Under the pieces are notes generated by a model. It had not been told where the DNA came from, did not search any database, and saw only the letters and a list, made by a program, of their open reading frames with translations. 64,000 nucleotides of DNA, taken from assembly GCF_001436555.1 (NCBI RefSeq), contig NZ_AYZR01000009.1:186001-250000 (forward strand), given 5' to 3'. The number at the start of each line of letters is the position of its first letter. Position 1 is the first letter of the stretch. This document shows positions 16,311 to 24,419 of this stretch, in pieces. A program made the position numbers and the translations under genes. Source of the stretch: Lentilactobacillus senioris DSM 24302 = JCM 17472 (GTDB lineage Bacteria; Bacillota; Bacilli; Lactobacillales; Lactobacillaceae).

Positions 16311-17551
16311 TAATCTTTAAAATAATTACGTACTTGCTTAGGCTTGGTAGCTACTAATACTTCACCGTTATGAATCGAGTATAACACTTCAGCTCGTTCA
16401 TTTAACGCATTATAGAAATTATCACTGTTCATCAAAATACAGTTAGCGGGCATTCCCACCTTAATTCCATAATGATCCATGATATGCATGGCTTTGGCCC
16501 CGTGCGTGGTAACGAATTGATAGGAGTTCAAGATATCGTTATATCCCATCAAATGACCAACATGTAAGCCCATCGATACTGGATCTAACATGTTTCCGTT
16601 TCCCATTGGGTACCAAGGATCCTTAATATCATCTTCACCAAAGGCTACGTTCATCCCAGCTTCGCTAAGCTCCTTCACCCGTGTCATTCCCCGTCGTTTG
16701 GGGTATGTATCAAAGCGGCCACCAAGGTTAGTATTAACTAACGGATTGGCAATAAAATTAATTCCTGACATTTTCAGTAAGCGGAATAATTTGTAAGTGT
16801 AGGCATCGTTATACGAACCCATTGCTGTGGTATGACTAGCAGTCACCTTGTCTTTTAAACCACTTTCTAGTGCCAAGGTAGCGAGAGTTTCTAAACTTCT
16901 AGATTGCGGATCATCGATTTCATCACAGTGAACATCGACTAAACGATCGTTTTGTTCCGCTAATTTAATAATGAAGTGAAGAGATTCTACCCCGTATTCG
17001 TGAGTAAATTCAAAATGTGGAATGCCACCCACCACGTCAGCCCCCATTGCTACAGCATCTCGCATTAATTGCTGACCATTAGGAAACGACATGATACCTT
17101 CTTGAGGAAACGCTACTAATTGAAGCTCTACTTGGTCCTTAACCTCTTCTCGGACTTCGATTAAAGCTTTCAAAGCAGTTAGATTCGGATCAGTAACATC
17201 AACATGACTCCGAACAAATTGAATGCCGTTGGCCACTTGGAGCTTGATAGCTTCCTTAGCCCGTTGTTTGACATCTTCTTTGGTCAATGTCTTTTTGCGT
17301 TCACTCCAGATTCTGATACCATCAAATAACGTCCCAGTCTGGTTCCATTCTGGATCACCAGCAGTCATAGTAGCGTCTAAATGAACGTGGGGGTCTACAA
17401 ACGGCGGTAATAATAGTTTGTGGTTACCATCCAACACCTCTTCATCTGGTTGAGGAGTTAGATGAGCGGCAATCTCACTGAATTTACCGTCAACAATCCG
17501 AACATCACTAGCTTCCATTGCATTTTCAATCAAAACATTTTGAATTAACAT
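16310..17551 (-). CDS. codA: Cytosine deaminase
   Basis: 413-residue amidohydrolase that tracks E. coli CodA along its length with a constant offset of six residues. Metal and substrate residues are retained: H55 and H57 (PHVHLD), Q150, H208 (DVHCDE), E211, H240 (ASHTTAM) and D307. It converts cytosine to uracil plus ammonia for pyrimidine salvage. One difference stands out: the residue before the metal Asp is E306 (GEDD) where E. coli has His (GHDD). I chose ATG 17551 because GAAGGG precedes it, while the ATG 18 bases upstream contains that site. No codB-type permease is adjacent. Confidence 0.92.
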   Translation of the reverse strand: MLIQNVLIENAMEASDVRIVDGKFSEIAAHLTPQPDEEVLDGNHKLLLPPFVDPHVHLDATMTAGDPEWNQTGTLFDGIRIWSERKKTLTKEDVKQRAKEAIKLQVANGIQFVRSHVDVTDPNLTALKALIEVREEVKDQVELQLVAFPQEGIMSFPNGQQLMRDAVAMGADVVGGIPHFEFTHEYGVESLHFIIKLAEQNDRLVDVHCDEIDDPQSRSLETLATLALESGLKDKVTASHTTAMGSYNDAYTYKLFRLLKMSGINFIANPLVNTNLGGRFDTYPKRRGMTRVKELSEAGMNVAFGEDDIKDPWYPMGNGNMLDPVSMGLHVGHLMGYNDILNSYQFVTTHGAKAMHIMDHYGIKVGMPANCILMNSDNFYNALNERAEVLYSIHNGEVLVATKPKQVRNYFKD

Positions 17552-17625
17552 GAAAGGCCCTTCTTTCATTGATTTTTATTATTATAATTCAAAACTGCCA
17601 TTTAGACCACGAATTTTTGGGCAAA

Positions 17626-17657
17626 CAAAAAGCACGAAACAATGATTGCCCCGTGCT
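17626..17657 (-). terminator. Intrinsic terminator of the 40-aa gene
   Basis: On the minus strand AGCACGGGGCAA pairs with TTGTTTCGTGCT (three G-U pairs) around a TCA loop, then TTTTTG. Confidence 0.8.
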
Positions 17658-17662
17658 CCGTA

Positions 17663-17785
17663 TTATTTAGCTGGTTTTTGCTTCAAGAATTTTTGCAAAT
17701 CTGCAACTTCTTTGTTACGCTTTTCAGCTTTCTTAACGTTGATTGGTCGACGGCCTTGTACACCGTGTGGATGACAAATACGCAT
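17663..17785 (-). CDS. 40-residue basic small protein, family not recognised
   Basis: A minus-strand frame of 40 residues starting MRICHPHGVQGRRPINVKKA, with a further Lys/Glu helical stretch to the stop. AAGGAG lies 9 bases before the ATG and a clean terminator follows, so it is a complete small gene of its own. The N-terminal CHPH cluster (C4, H5, H7) could bind a metal, and the charge (mostly Lys/Arg) suggests RNA or ribosome contact. The length and basic character recall small ribosomal proteins, but it does not match bL36 or any other I know. It sits between codA and the ThiD/PdxK kinase gene, which is divergent. Confidence 0.7.
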   Translation of the reverse strand: MRICHPHGVQGRRPINVKKAEKRNKEVADLQKFLKQKPAK

Positions 17786-17959
17786 AATTACAAATCTCCT
17801 TATCTTCAAAAGTTACTTCGGTTATTCCTAATTTCCAATAGACTATCATATTATAATACACATTTACTTTAAAAAGCAAATCGACTTACTAATGTGTTAC
17901 CGTTTTCTCATTTGTGGTATCCTTAGCATAATAACTAGACTAAATTTGAGGTGACCAAT

Positions 17960-18772
17960 ATGTTAACACAATTTCCCCAAGCCCTAACCATTGCTGGTTC
18001 TGACAGCGATGGTAGTGCCGGTATGCAAGCCGACTTACACACATTTTTCCGGCGCCACGTTTATGGTGCATCGGTTTTAACCGCTTGTGTTGCTGGAAAC
18101 AGCTATGGCATTCACGACGCCGTTAACCTTCCCACTGAGTTCATCGATAATGAATTTAAAGACTTAGCTGAAGATTATCATATTCGTGCTAGTAAAACTG
18201 GGATGTTATCAGATTCTACTTTAATTAATACCGTTGTTAATAACTATCAACAATACGACCTTGGTCCTTTAGTGGTAGATCCGGTTATCACCACTAAGCA
18301 CGGTAACGTTTTGCTAGAAGAAGAAGCTTACACTACCCTACGTGACGAATTAATTCCGTTAGCCACCGTGATTACTCCCAACTTCTTTGAAGCTCAAAAA
18401 TTAGCCGAAATGGAAATTAATGATGAAGCTGACATGGAGACTGCTGCTCAAAAGTTACAAGACTTAGGAGCTAGTAACGTCATCATTAACGGCCGCCACG
18501 ATTCTGAAGACCAACTCGAAGTCGCTGACTTTGTGCTCTTAGAATCTGGTAAGTCATTTTGGCTACGAGATCCTTATCACCATACTGATCGAGTTAATGG
18601 TACTGGCGATACCCTTTCAGCATGTATCACCGCTGAATTAGCTAAGGGCAACGATATCGAAAGTGCCATTCGGATTGCCAAAAAGTTCGTTAATATCGCC
18701 ATTCAAAATGAAATCATCGTTGGTCATAAATTCGGCCCCATCAATCATTGGGCACCAGAAGACGAAATCTAA
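17960..18772 (+). CDS. ThiD/PdxK-type kinase (hydroxymethylpyrimidine or pyridoxine kinase)
   Basis: 270-residue ribokinase-fold kinase. The N-terminal ALTIAGSDSDGSAGMQADL block and the VVDPVI, TPNFFEAQ blocks are shared by ThiD and the ThiD-like pyridoxal kinases of Firmicutes. The catalytic loop reads NGTGDTLSA, with Asp where Firmicute PdxK/ThiD proteins often have Cys, and the tail FGPINHWAP resembles the tail of ThiD-like PdxK. No other thiamine gene is nearby and no TPP riboswitch is visible, so vitamin B6 salvage is as likely as thiamine synthesis. Start ATG 17960 follows GAGGTGA. The GTG at 17951 lies in that site. Confidence 0.8.
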   Translation: MLTQFPQALTIAGSDSDGSAGMQADLHTFFRRHVYGASVLTACVAGNSYGIHDAVNLPTEFIDNEFKDLAEDYHIRASKTGMLSDSTLINTVVNNYQQYDLGPLVVDPVITTKHGNVLLEEEAYTTLRDELIPLATVITPNFFEAQKLAEMEINDEADMETAAQKLQDLGASNVIINGRHDSEDQLEVADFVLLESGKSFWLRDPYHHTDRVNGTGDTLSACITAELAKGNDIESAIRIAKKFVNIAIQNEIIVGHKFGPINHWAPEDEI

Positions 18773-18774
18773 TC

Positions 18775-18815
18775 AAAAAGCTTTTAATGTCGCAATCGAC
18801 ATTAAAAGCTTTTTT
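18775..18815. terminator. Bidirectional intrinsic terminator
   Basis: A perfect 18-bp stem (AAAAAGCTTTTAATGTCG and complement), CAAT loop and T run, between convergent genes. Confidence 0.92.
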
Positions 18816-18816
18816 A

Positions 18817-20382
18817 CTACCTATTATTTTCTATATCGTAAAGCATCCCGCTAAATAGCGCAATAAAACTAAGAATAGAAATGATCGCTGCCGCTTTAGC
18901 CCATACAGTGTAGGTGCTAGTCACCGTAACATTACCTTTCATATTGGCCTTAAACGCTACGGTTCCCCGATTAGAGACATACGCGTGAACTGGTTTGCCA
19001 CCAATAGTAACCCTAGTTCCCGCACTATATATAATCGGAGTGTTAATGATCCCTTTAGGAGTTACGAATTTAACCCGATTGCCAAATGAATCTCGGGTAA
19101 TGACTTCCCGTTTTCCGTTAACGATAAATACATTTTTCGTAATGGATTTGATATTTTGTGCAGCTGCCGTTGGCAAATAATCATCTATATTATAAAAGCC
19201 AACCAAACTAGCCTCATTATTGTAATGAACCCTATCGCTAGTTGGAGCAGTCAGTTGCATCCGAACTACCGGAACTAAAAAGGCTAATAAAGCCAAGCCA
19301 GCCACTAACCAGTTCAACCATGATTTTTGGTAGGAAGCCACTACATAGCTACCTACCCAGCTAATGAACAACGTCGCCATTATCATAAACATCCCTGGTA
19401 GCATCAAAACAAAATTGAATCGGCTGCCTAACAAGGGCCAAGGAATGATGTTAGTAGCTAAAATTAAGCTAACACCACCCCAAACTAACTTAGAACGGTA
19501 TATAAATGTTAGTTTATGCCAATCAATAAACGACCAGACTAACAAAATCACCATGACTATTCCAATTCCATAGCCAGTTACGTTATTAGTAACGGAGTTA
19601 GTTAACACCTTAATTGGATTTAACGCTGCTGTTTGAATTTGTAAATGGCTAGCCGGTTGGAACGGAATTTTAGCCTCTTCTAATAACGGAACCCAATAAA
19701 AAGATGTAGTGAAAAAAGATATTAACGCTGCTTTAGTCAAACCTAACCACATGGATTGCATGTCGGTCACTTTATTTTTTAAAATGATTAATCCTATTAT
19801 CAAATAAATCGACACCACCCACGCAATCGTAGGGTACGTATAGGTAATTAAAGTCAAAGCTAAGGTTACTATCCACCAACTTTTACCTTGTGTTTTTATT
19901 AGCTTATAAAGGCCGAAAAATGCTAACGGGATAAACGCGAAAGCTAATGCCTCACCAGCAACGCTTCTGGTAACGTCAAAAGTTCTATAAGCGGCAAATG
20001 TCCAAAACACTGAAAACAGCATTGCCTGAACACTATTACCCGTAATTTTTTTAGCCACTAGATAAGCAATCGCCAGCGTTAAATAAGTAAAAATGGCAAA
20101 AATAGCCATATAACCATAAATAAAGCTAGTCAACGCATAACCAATTGGATAGGTAATGGAATAAATTAACCACGGATAAAATAAATTAATCGGATTACCA
20201 ATTGTACCGTCAACAACGTAATTGACCGGGCCGCTAAGTATGGCCCCGATTCCACCTATCCGATTTAATTCAAACGGTAGTGTTCCGGAATGATACCCAA
20301 TAACAGTTTTGTTGTAAAACAAAGCCACCATAAACAAAGCCGTTAACACTAAAAAGGATAGCCATGGAAAAAGTTTCTTCAT
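18817..20382 (-). CDS. Large multi-pass membrane protein, possibly GT-C glycosyltransferase-like
   Basis: 521 residues with about eleven membrane segments over the first 390 residues, then an extracytoplasmic domain of about 110 residues and one last membrane helix near the C terminus. An acidic or aromatic first loop after helix 1 (NKTVIGYHSGTLPFE) and the overall layout resemble GT-C type glycosyltransferases and YfhO-like proteins that use lipid-linked sugars, but I see no decisive motif. The larger YfhO-like gene at the right edge of the window has the same style of topology. It has its own transcription unit. Function is unassigned. Confidence 0.7.
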   Translation of the reverse strand: MKKLFPWLSFLVLTALFMVALFYNKTVIGYHSGTLPFELNRIGGIGAILSGPVNYVVDGTIGNPINLFYPWLIYSITYPIGYALTSFIYGYMAIFAIFTYLTLAIAYLVAKKITGNSVQAMLFSVFWTFAAYRTFDVTRSVAGEALAFAFIPLAFFGLYKLIKTQGKSWWIVTLALTLITYTYPTIAWVVSIYLIIGLIILKNKVTDMQSMWLGLTKAALISFFTTSFYWVPLLEEAKIPFQPASHLQIQTAALNPIKVLTNSVTNNVTGYGIGIVMVILLVWSFIDWHKLTFIYRSKLVWGGVSLILATNIIPWPLLGSRFNFVLMLPGMFMIMATLFISWVGSYVVASYQKSWLNWLVAGLALLAFLVPVVRMQLTAPTSDRVHYNNEASLVGFYNIDDYLPTAAAQNIKSITKNVFIVNGKREVITRDSFGNRVKFVTPKGIINTPIIYSAGTRVTIGGKPVHAYVSNRGTVAFKANMKGNVTVTSTYTVWAKAAAIISILSFIALFSGMLYDIENNR

Positions 20383-20753
20383 GTTTCATGTCCTCCAAAT
20401 ATATATGTACACCGAGGTTATTTTATAATAATCCATCAGATAAATCTATAAGAATTAAAATTCAAATATAAAAGACATGATGACAAATAGACGCAAAATA
20501 AATTATATTTTTATCATCCATTAAACTATAACAACGCAATATCATCTTAATGCTAAGTAGTATACTAATTGCAGATAAATATACAAATAAAATCCCTTTA
20601 ATGAAATTAAAAATTTCACTCAAGGGATTTAACTTAATAACTTCTACAATTAATGACTCGTCATTACTACTAACAATAATTTACATACTAACCGCATTAG
20701 CAAGATTAATATTACCAATATATAGCATCTAATCCCTGTAAATTAAATATCTA
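20383..20753. other. Gene-free, A/T-rich stretch
   Basis: About 370 bases between two minus-strand genes. It holds a hairpin (20590-20630, listed separately) and no reading frame with a credible ribosome binding site. The upstream gene on minus ends at 20754, so the right part is its 3' region and the left part the promoter region of the membrane protein. Confidence 0.6.
20590..20630 (-). terminator. Probable terminator, minus strand
   Basis: AAATCCCTT at one side and AAGGGATTT at the other with an inner AATTTCA/TGAAATT stem, followed on the minus strand by TTATTTG. It is 125 bases downstream of the cyclo-ligase stop. Confidence 0.55.
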
Positions 20754-21314
20754 CTAGATTCTGATAATCTCATTATCAGTAACTAAAGTATTAATCTTAA
20801 TATCATGATCTTCAATTGGCCATTTGTTAGTGGTAAAGCTCATCATTGGGGGAACCAAAGATACGGTTCTACCCAGATAATGGCTTAAGAAACGATCATA
20901 GTAACCACCACCAAAACTTAATCGATTATTACTGTCAAGGGCAAAAGCCAGCCCAGGAACGATAATTAAATCAATTTGCTGATTAACCAGTGTTTCGTCG
21001 TAAGCGGGTTCTAATAACCCAAAATTACTTTTAACTAACTGATCGTATCCGATAAAAGGTAAAAAAGCCATCTGCCTTTTAGGCATTACTTTTGGTAAAT
21101 AGACTTGCTTACCCTCTATTTGTGCTTGCTTAATTAAATTTTTAGTTGGGAATTCAATTGGTCCACTGATAACGGTAGCAATGCTATGAGCTTCTTGCCA
21201 TTCAAAAGTGCTAAATAGATTATCTAAAATTTTTTGTTCTTCTTGTGAATCTACATTGTCAGAGTTTTTTAATTTAGTTAGTTGATTATTTCTAAATGTT
21301 TTTTTATCAATCAA
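20754..21314 (-). CDS. 5-formyltetrahydrofolate cyclo-ligase
   Basis: 186 residues of the 5-FTHF cyclo-ligase (MTHFS/YgfA) family, which uses ATP to turn 5-formyl-THF into 5,10-methenyl-THF. The C-terminal signature DLIIVPGLAFALDSNNRLSF and the phosphate-binding GGGYYDRFL are clear, and a Lys-rich N terminus precedes. The start is TTG 21314 after GGAGGGG. An in-frame TTG at 21332 overlaps that site. It lies 43 bases downstream of the pyridoxamine-phosphate-oxidase-like gene and may share its transcript. Confidence 0.88.
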   Translation of the reverse strand: MIDKKTFRNNQLTKLKNSDNVDSQEEQKILDNLFSTFEWQEAHSIATVISGPIEFPTKNLIKQAQIEGKQVYLPKVMPKRQMAFLPFIGYDQLVKSNFGLLEPAYDETLVNQQIDLIIVPGLAFALDSNNRLSFGGGYYDRFLSHYLGRTVSLVPPMMSFTTNKWPIEDHDIKINTLVTDNEIIRI

Positions 21315-21357
21315 TTTTTCCCCTCCTCTCAAGTTAAGTTAGCCTAATTAAAATATA

Positions 21358-21741
21358 TTATAGTTTATAAATCTCTTTAATATCTACTATAACGACTACC
21401 GCATTAGGAAAATGTTCATCTAAGCCGCTTTGCTTCAATTCCGTTTCTGACACTTCATCATGATCATGAAGATAAGCAATTCCATTAATCCGATAAGATA
21501 CATGGTTTTTATTATCAAATGAAGTTACAGCCACCCGATTATTGCTTTGAATGTTATTGTACGCATGGTCTAAAGTAAATTCTACATAAATTAAATGTTG
21601 ATTATCTAAAACCCGAATTGAGCCTTTAGGACCAATTTGTGGTTGACCATCATCACTTACTGTGGCTAAGTAATCTAGTTGATTATCAAAAAAAGAAGTT
21701 AGTTCAGAATCTAAGGTAGTTGTTTCAAGTAAGGTTGCCAT
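21358..21741 (-). CDS. Pyridoxamine 5'-phosphate oxidase family flavoprotein
   Basis: A 127-residue split-barrel FMN-binding protein: LDYLATVSDDGQPQIGPKG and the middle VAVTSFDNKNHVSYRINGIA block fit small PNPOx-like proteins. These use flavin (or F420 in other phyla) for reduction of unknown substrates and are too small to be true PdxH. Ribosome binding site GGAATGGAG. It is divergent from the AraC-type regulator, with 190 bases between them, so that regulator may control it. Confidence 0.8.
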   Translation of the reverse strand: MATLLETTTLDSELTSFFDNQLDYLATVSDDGQPQIGPKGSIRVLDNQHLIYVEFTLDHAYNNIQSNNRVAVTSFDNKNHVSYRINGIAYLHDHDEVSETELKQSGLDEHFPNAVVVIVDIKEIYKL

Positions 21742-21931
21742 TGAATTTTACTCCATTCCATTATTTTATAGTAAAGTCCGTAATCAAAAATAATTATTTT
21801 ACTAATCTTTAGTTAGGCCTGCTATATAAGATTAACACCCCTTTATAAGCCAAATTAATCCAACTAATAATCCATAACTATCTATTATTATGATAAGCTA
21901 AATATACATTTACATATTTGGAGGACTAATT

Positions 21932-22777
21932 TTGATTTATAATTATCATCAAAACCACTCATTAACCTTAGACTTAGTAGCATTATCGCAAGCAACACCT
22001 GATTTACATCCGTCTTCTGCACTATTGATATGTAAAACTGATTGTATCTTACAAATTGATCAACATAATTTTCATTTGAAGCAACAAGATATAGTTCTTT
22101 TACGCTATAAACAACCAATTAATTTAATGCCTATAGATCAGCAAGCTTTTTACGTTAGTTTATTTTTTGTTCCTATCGCTTGTGGTATAGAATGTGGACC
22201 TAACGAATTAGTTACTTCTATGACCTGCTCTCAAACGGATGCACACATTGTTTTTCGGCGATTTAATTATCAAATATGCGTTAATTATCTTAACCAAATT
22301 AAGACATTAACAACTATTCAACCTCAAGATAATTTCTTAAAATACCAAGAAAGTACCTTAATGAGCTTATTACTAACAGAACTATCTAGGTACGGCATTG
22401 ACGCTATTGCAATGATTGAGTCTAATTTTTTAGAATATGATTTAAAAAAATCATCTCGATCCATTCAATTCGGTATTATTTTAAACTACATAGTAGCGAA
22501 CTTAGCAACCGTGAATCTAACTAAAGCGGCTTTGCATTTTGAGTACGATCCCAACTACTTCTCTAGATTAACGCGCCAATTATTCCACAAAACTTTCACT
22601 GAAGAAGTCCGTTTTATTCGCATGAGTGAAGCCCAAAAACTATTAGAAATAACTAACCGTTCCGTTGCGGATATTGCGTTAACTTTAGGATATCAGTCCC
22701 CCTCTACTTTTAACCGTTACTTCAAGCAACGAGCGGGACAAACCCCGTCCGCTTATCGCAAACTATATCAAACATAA
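21932..22777 (+). CDS. AraC-family transcriptional regulator
   Basis: 281 residues: a cupin-like N-terminal half (DCILQIDQHNFHLKQQDIVLL) and two helix-turn-helix motifs at the C terminus (VNLTKAALHFEYDPNYFSRL and SVADIALTLGYQSPSTFNRY, ending in AGQTPSAYRK). The start is TTG 21932 behind TTTGGAGGA. The target is unknown. The divergent PNPOx-like gene and folate gene are the nearest candidates. The region around it is more A/T-rich than the flanking housekeeping genes. Confidence 0.85.
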   Translation: MIYNYHQNHSLTLDLVALSQATPDLHPSSALLICKTDCILQIDQHNFHLKQQDIVLLRYKQPINLMPIDQQAFYVSLFFVPIACGIECGPNELVTSMTCSQTDAHIVFRRFNYQICVNYLNQIKTLTTIQPQDNFLKYQESTLMSLLLTELSRYGIDAIAMIESNFLEYDLKKSSRSIQFGIILNYIVANLATVNLTKAALHFEYDPNYFSRLTRQLFHKTFTEEVRFIRMSEAQKLLEITNRSVADIALTLGYQSPSTFNRYFKQRAGQTPSAYRKLYQT

Positions 22778-22850
22778 CAACTTTAATTAAGTAACCGTAT
22801 ATCATTTCAACTATCTATTAAGTAGAACTTAAAGAATTTATGGAATTACT

Positions 22851-22865
22851 TGGGAACGGCGTAAG
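22851..22865 (+). repeat. Inverted repeat A, silent copy
   Basis: TGGGAACGGCGTAAG, identical in inverse orientation to 25506-25520 at the start of TRD1 of the active hsdS. Extended as CTTGGGAACGGCGTAA (22849-22864) it also matches, with one mismatch, the start of TRD2 at 24964-24979. Confidence 0.85.
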
Positions 22866-23302
22866 TTCTTTGATATTGTAACTAGATTAAATAAAACATC
22901 AAACTCATATGAACTGCCTAAATTAGAATTTGAAGATATTATCTCTGGAGAAGGAAGATTAAATAAAAATATAAAAAATAAAAAGGACAATAGAAAAGGA
23001 ATAATCTTTTTCCCAGAAAATGTTTTATATGGAAAATTACGTCCATATTTAAAAAATTGGCTATTTTCAAATTTTACTGGAATTGCTTTAGGAGATTTTT
23101 GGGTATTAGAAGCTAAAGAAATTGTACCTGAATTTTTATATACATTAATTCAATCTAATGATTACCAAAAAGTTGCTAACGATACTTCTGGTACTAAAAT
23201 GCCTAGATCAGATTGGAAGAAAGTTTCCAGTACCTTATTTTTAATTCCTTCCAAAAATAAAGAACAAGAAAAAATCGGTTCTCTCTTCCAAACTCTCGAT
23301 GT

Positions 23303-23320
23303 CCTTATCGCTTCCAACCA
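23303..23320 (+). repeat. Inverted repeat B, silent copy
   Basis: CCTTATCGCTTCCAACCA, an exact 18-base inverse match to 24481-24498 in the 3' end of the active hsdS. It codes for the LIASNQ motif in both. Confidence 0.88.
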
Positions 23321-23328
23321 GCTCCAGC

Positions 23329-23365
23329 AAAAAAGACGTTTTCTGAGCTTAAAAAACGTCTTTTT
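23329..23365. terminator. Bidirectional terminator between silent hsdS and recombinase
   Basis: AAAAAAGACGTTTT and AAAACGTCTTTTT form a long stem with A and T flanks. It would end both the recombinase transcript and any transcript through the silent cassette. Confidence 0.75.
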
Positions 23366-23372
23366 ATCGTAT

Positions 23373-24293
23373 TTATACAAGACTAGCTAAATGTTTCATA
23401 ACTTTATCATTATCCTGATTCTCTAATTCCTGAATTATATGCAAATACGTTTGTTGGGTTGTGTTCATGTTGGAATGCCCCAATCTATGGGCAACTGAAG
23501 CGATACTTACTCCCGAATACAGTAATAGTGAAGCATGTGTATGGCGCAATCCATGCACTGAAATAACAGGAATTTCCGCCCTTCTACACAATCTTTCTAG
23601 GTAATGATTTACGGTATCATTATAAACTTTAGTATTTTGTACAAATATTGGTTGATGGGGTGGCATTCCTTTGGTTAACTGAGAAAATTGAATGACAGTT
23701 TGCCAATCTAATTGAACATTTCTAACCGAAGCATGGTTCTTAGTAGGTGCAAATCCGCTCTTCTCGGCCTTGTAATTCCAAGTTTTATCTATTTTCAAAT
23801 TTTGTCTAGCAAAATCAAAATCTTCTGGGGTGACCCCTAATGCCTCCGCAAATCTTAATCCGGTTTTACTAATCAACAAAATAAAATAATCCCAATTAAC
23901 GCCTTCGTTTAAGGTTAAAACGTTCAAAAGTGATTGAACTTCATGTTGGTGTAAAAATTTGGTTTTATGTTTACGATGCTTAATTCCCTTCAACACAGCT
24001 TTTCTAGTTGGATCTCGTTCAATAATGCGTTCTTCTAACGCATCCATCAACGCACTTCTGACATGTCGGTGAAAATCCATAACTGTCTGTCGTTCATGAG
24101 TTTTAGCATATTCATTTAATATTTTCTGATAAGTCAATCTCGACATTTGGCTCATTCTAATATCTGGGGCTAATCGGCATAATTGACGGTGCGTCATTTC
24201 GTATTTTTGATACGTAATTGGTTGCACCGCGTCTCGCTTATACAGTTGCATCCATTCAGCAAAATATTCGTGTAACTTGGGTGACTGTTCCAT
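23373..24293 (-). CDS. Tyrosine recombinase, probable hsdS invertase
   Basis: 306 residues: an N-terminal SAM-like core-binding domain (about 1-105) and a catalytic domain with R147 (TGLRFAE), K185, H247 and R250 (HGLRHTH), H273 (LGHSN) and nucleophile Y283 (QQTYLHI). ATG 24293 follows GGAGGG. It lies between the active and silent hsdS copies, each of which bears the same short inverted repeats, so it most probably catalyses their inversion. Similar integrases sit in phase-variable type I loci of streptococci and lactobacilli. A relict phage integrase is the alternative, but no phage gene or att duplication is seen. Confidence 0.88.
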   Translation of the reverse strand: MEQSPKLHEYFAEWMQLYKRDAVQPITYQKYEMTHRQLCRLAPDIRMSQMSRLTYQKILNEYAKTHERQTVMDFHRHVRSALMDALEERIIERDPTRKAVLKGIKHRKHKTKFLHQHEVQSLLNVLTLNEGVNWDYFILLISKTGLRFAEALGVTPEDFDFARQNLKIDKTWNYKAEKSGFAPTKNHASVRNVQLDWQTVIQFSQLTKGMPPHQPIFVQNTKVYNDTVNHYLERLCRRAEIPVISVHGLRHTHASLLLYSGVSIASVAHRLGHSNMNTTQQTYLHIIQELENQDNDKVMKHLASLV

Positions 24294-24309
24294 CGATGTT
24301 CCCTCCAAA

Positions 24310-24346
24310 TAAAAAAATTAGAATCTCATTTTGAGATCCTAATTAA
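24310..24346 (-). terminator. Intrinsic terminator after hsdS
   Basis: On the minus strand AATTAGGATCTCA pairs with TGAGATTCTAATT (one wobble or mismatch), followed by TTTTTATT. It separates the hsd operon from the recombinase gene. Confidence 0.75.
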
Positions 24347-24368
24347 TTATTACAGGATATAAACTAGT

Positions 24369-24416
24369 TTAGCTAATTTGAAGAAGCTTTCGCTGGTTGG
24401 ATGCGACAGCTAGTTC
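24369..24416 (-). pseudogene. Vestigial hsdS 3' end
   Basis: Three bases after the hsdS stop, the minus strand reads ELAVASNQRKLLQIS and a stop. This is the conserved HsdS tail motif (LIASNQxKL) without the rest of a gene, and suggests an earlier recombination that left a second 3' end behind. Confidence 0.55.
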
Positions 24417-24419
24417 AAA

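Larger units (their letters stand above)
22833..23390 (+). pseudogene. Silent, inverted hsdS half-gene (one TRD, no start)
   Basis: In the plus strand a frame runs from 22833 to the stop at 23388-23390 without an ATG near its beginning. It reads ITWERRKFFDIVTRL, then a complete target recognition domain (FFPENVLYGKLRPYL, SGTKMPRSDWKK), then the conserved HsdS segment LFQTLDVLIASNQLQQ. This is the organisation of the second half of an HsdS. TGGGAACGGCGTAAG (22851-22865) and CCTTATCGCTTCCAACCA (23303-23320) also occur, inverted, in the active hsdS on the minus strand. The last 18 codons run through a terminator hairpin. It is best read as a storage cassette for hsdS inversion. Confidence 0.85.

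Noticed and set aside
17642-17872. 76-codon plus-strand frame
   Set aside because: It lies opposite the better supported minus-strand 40-residue gene and its terminator, and has no ribosome binding site.
20550-20732. 60-codon plus-strand frame in the A/T-rich gap
   Set aside because: It lacks a ribosome binding site, runs through a hairpin and has A/T-driven composition.
23373-24293. Integrase as evidence of a prophage or genomic island
   Set aside because: No phage genes, tRNA target or direct att repeats are seen. It sits between hsdS copies, which explains it better.
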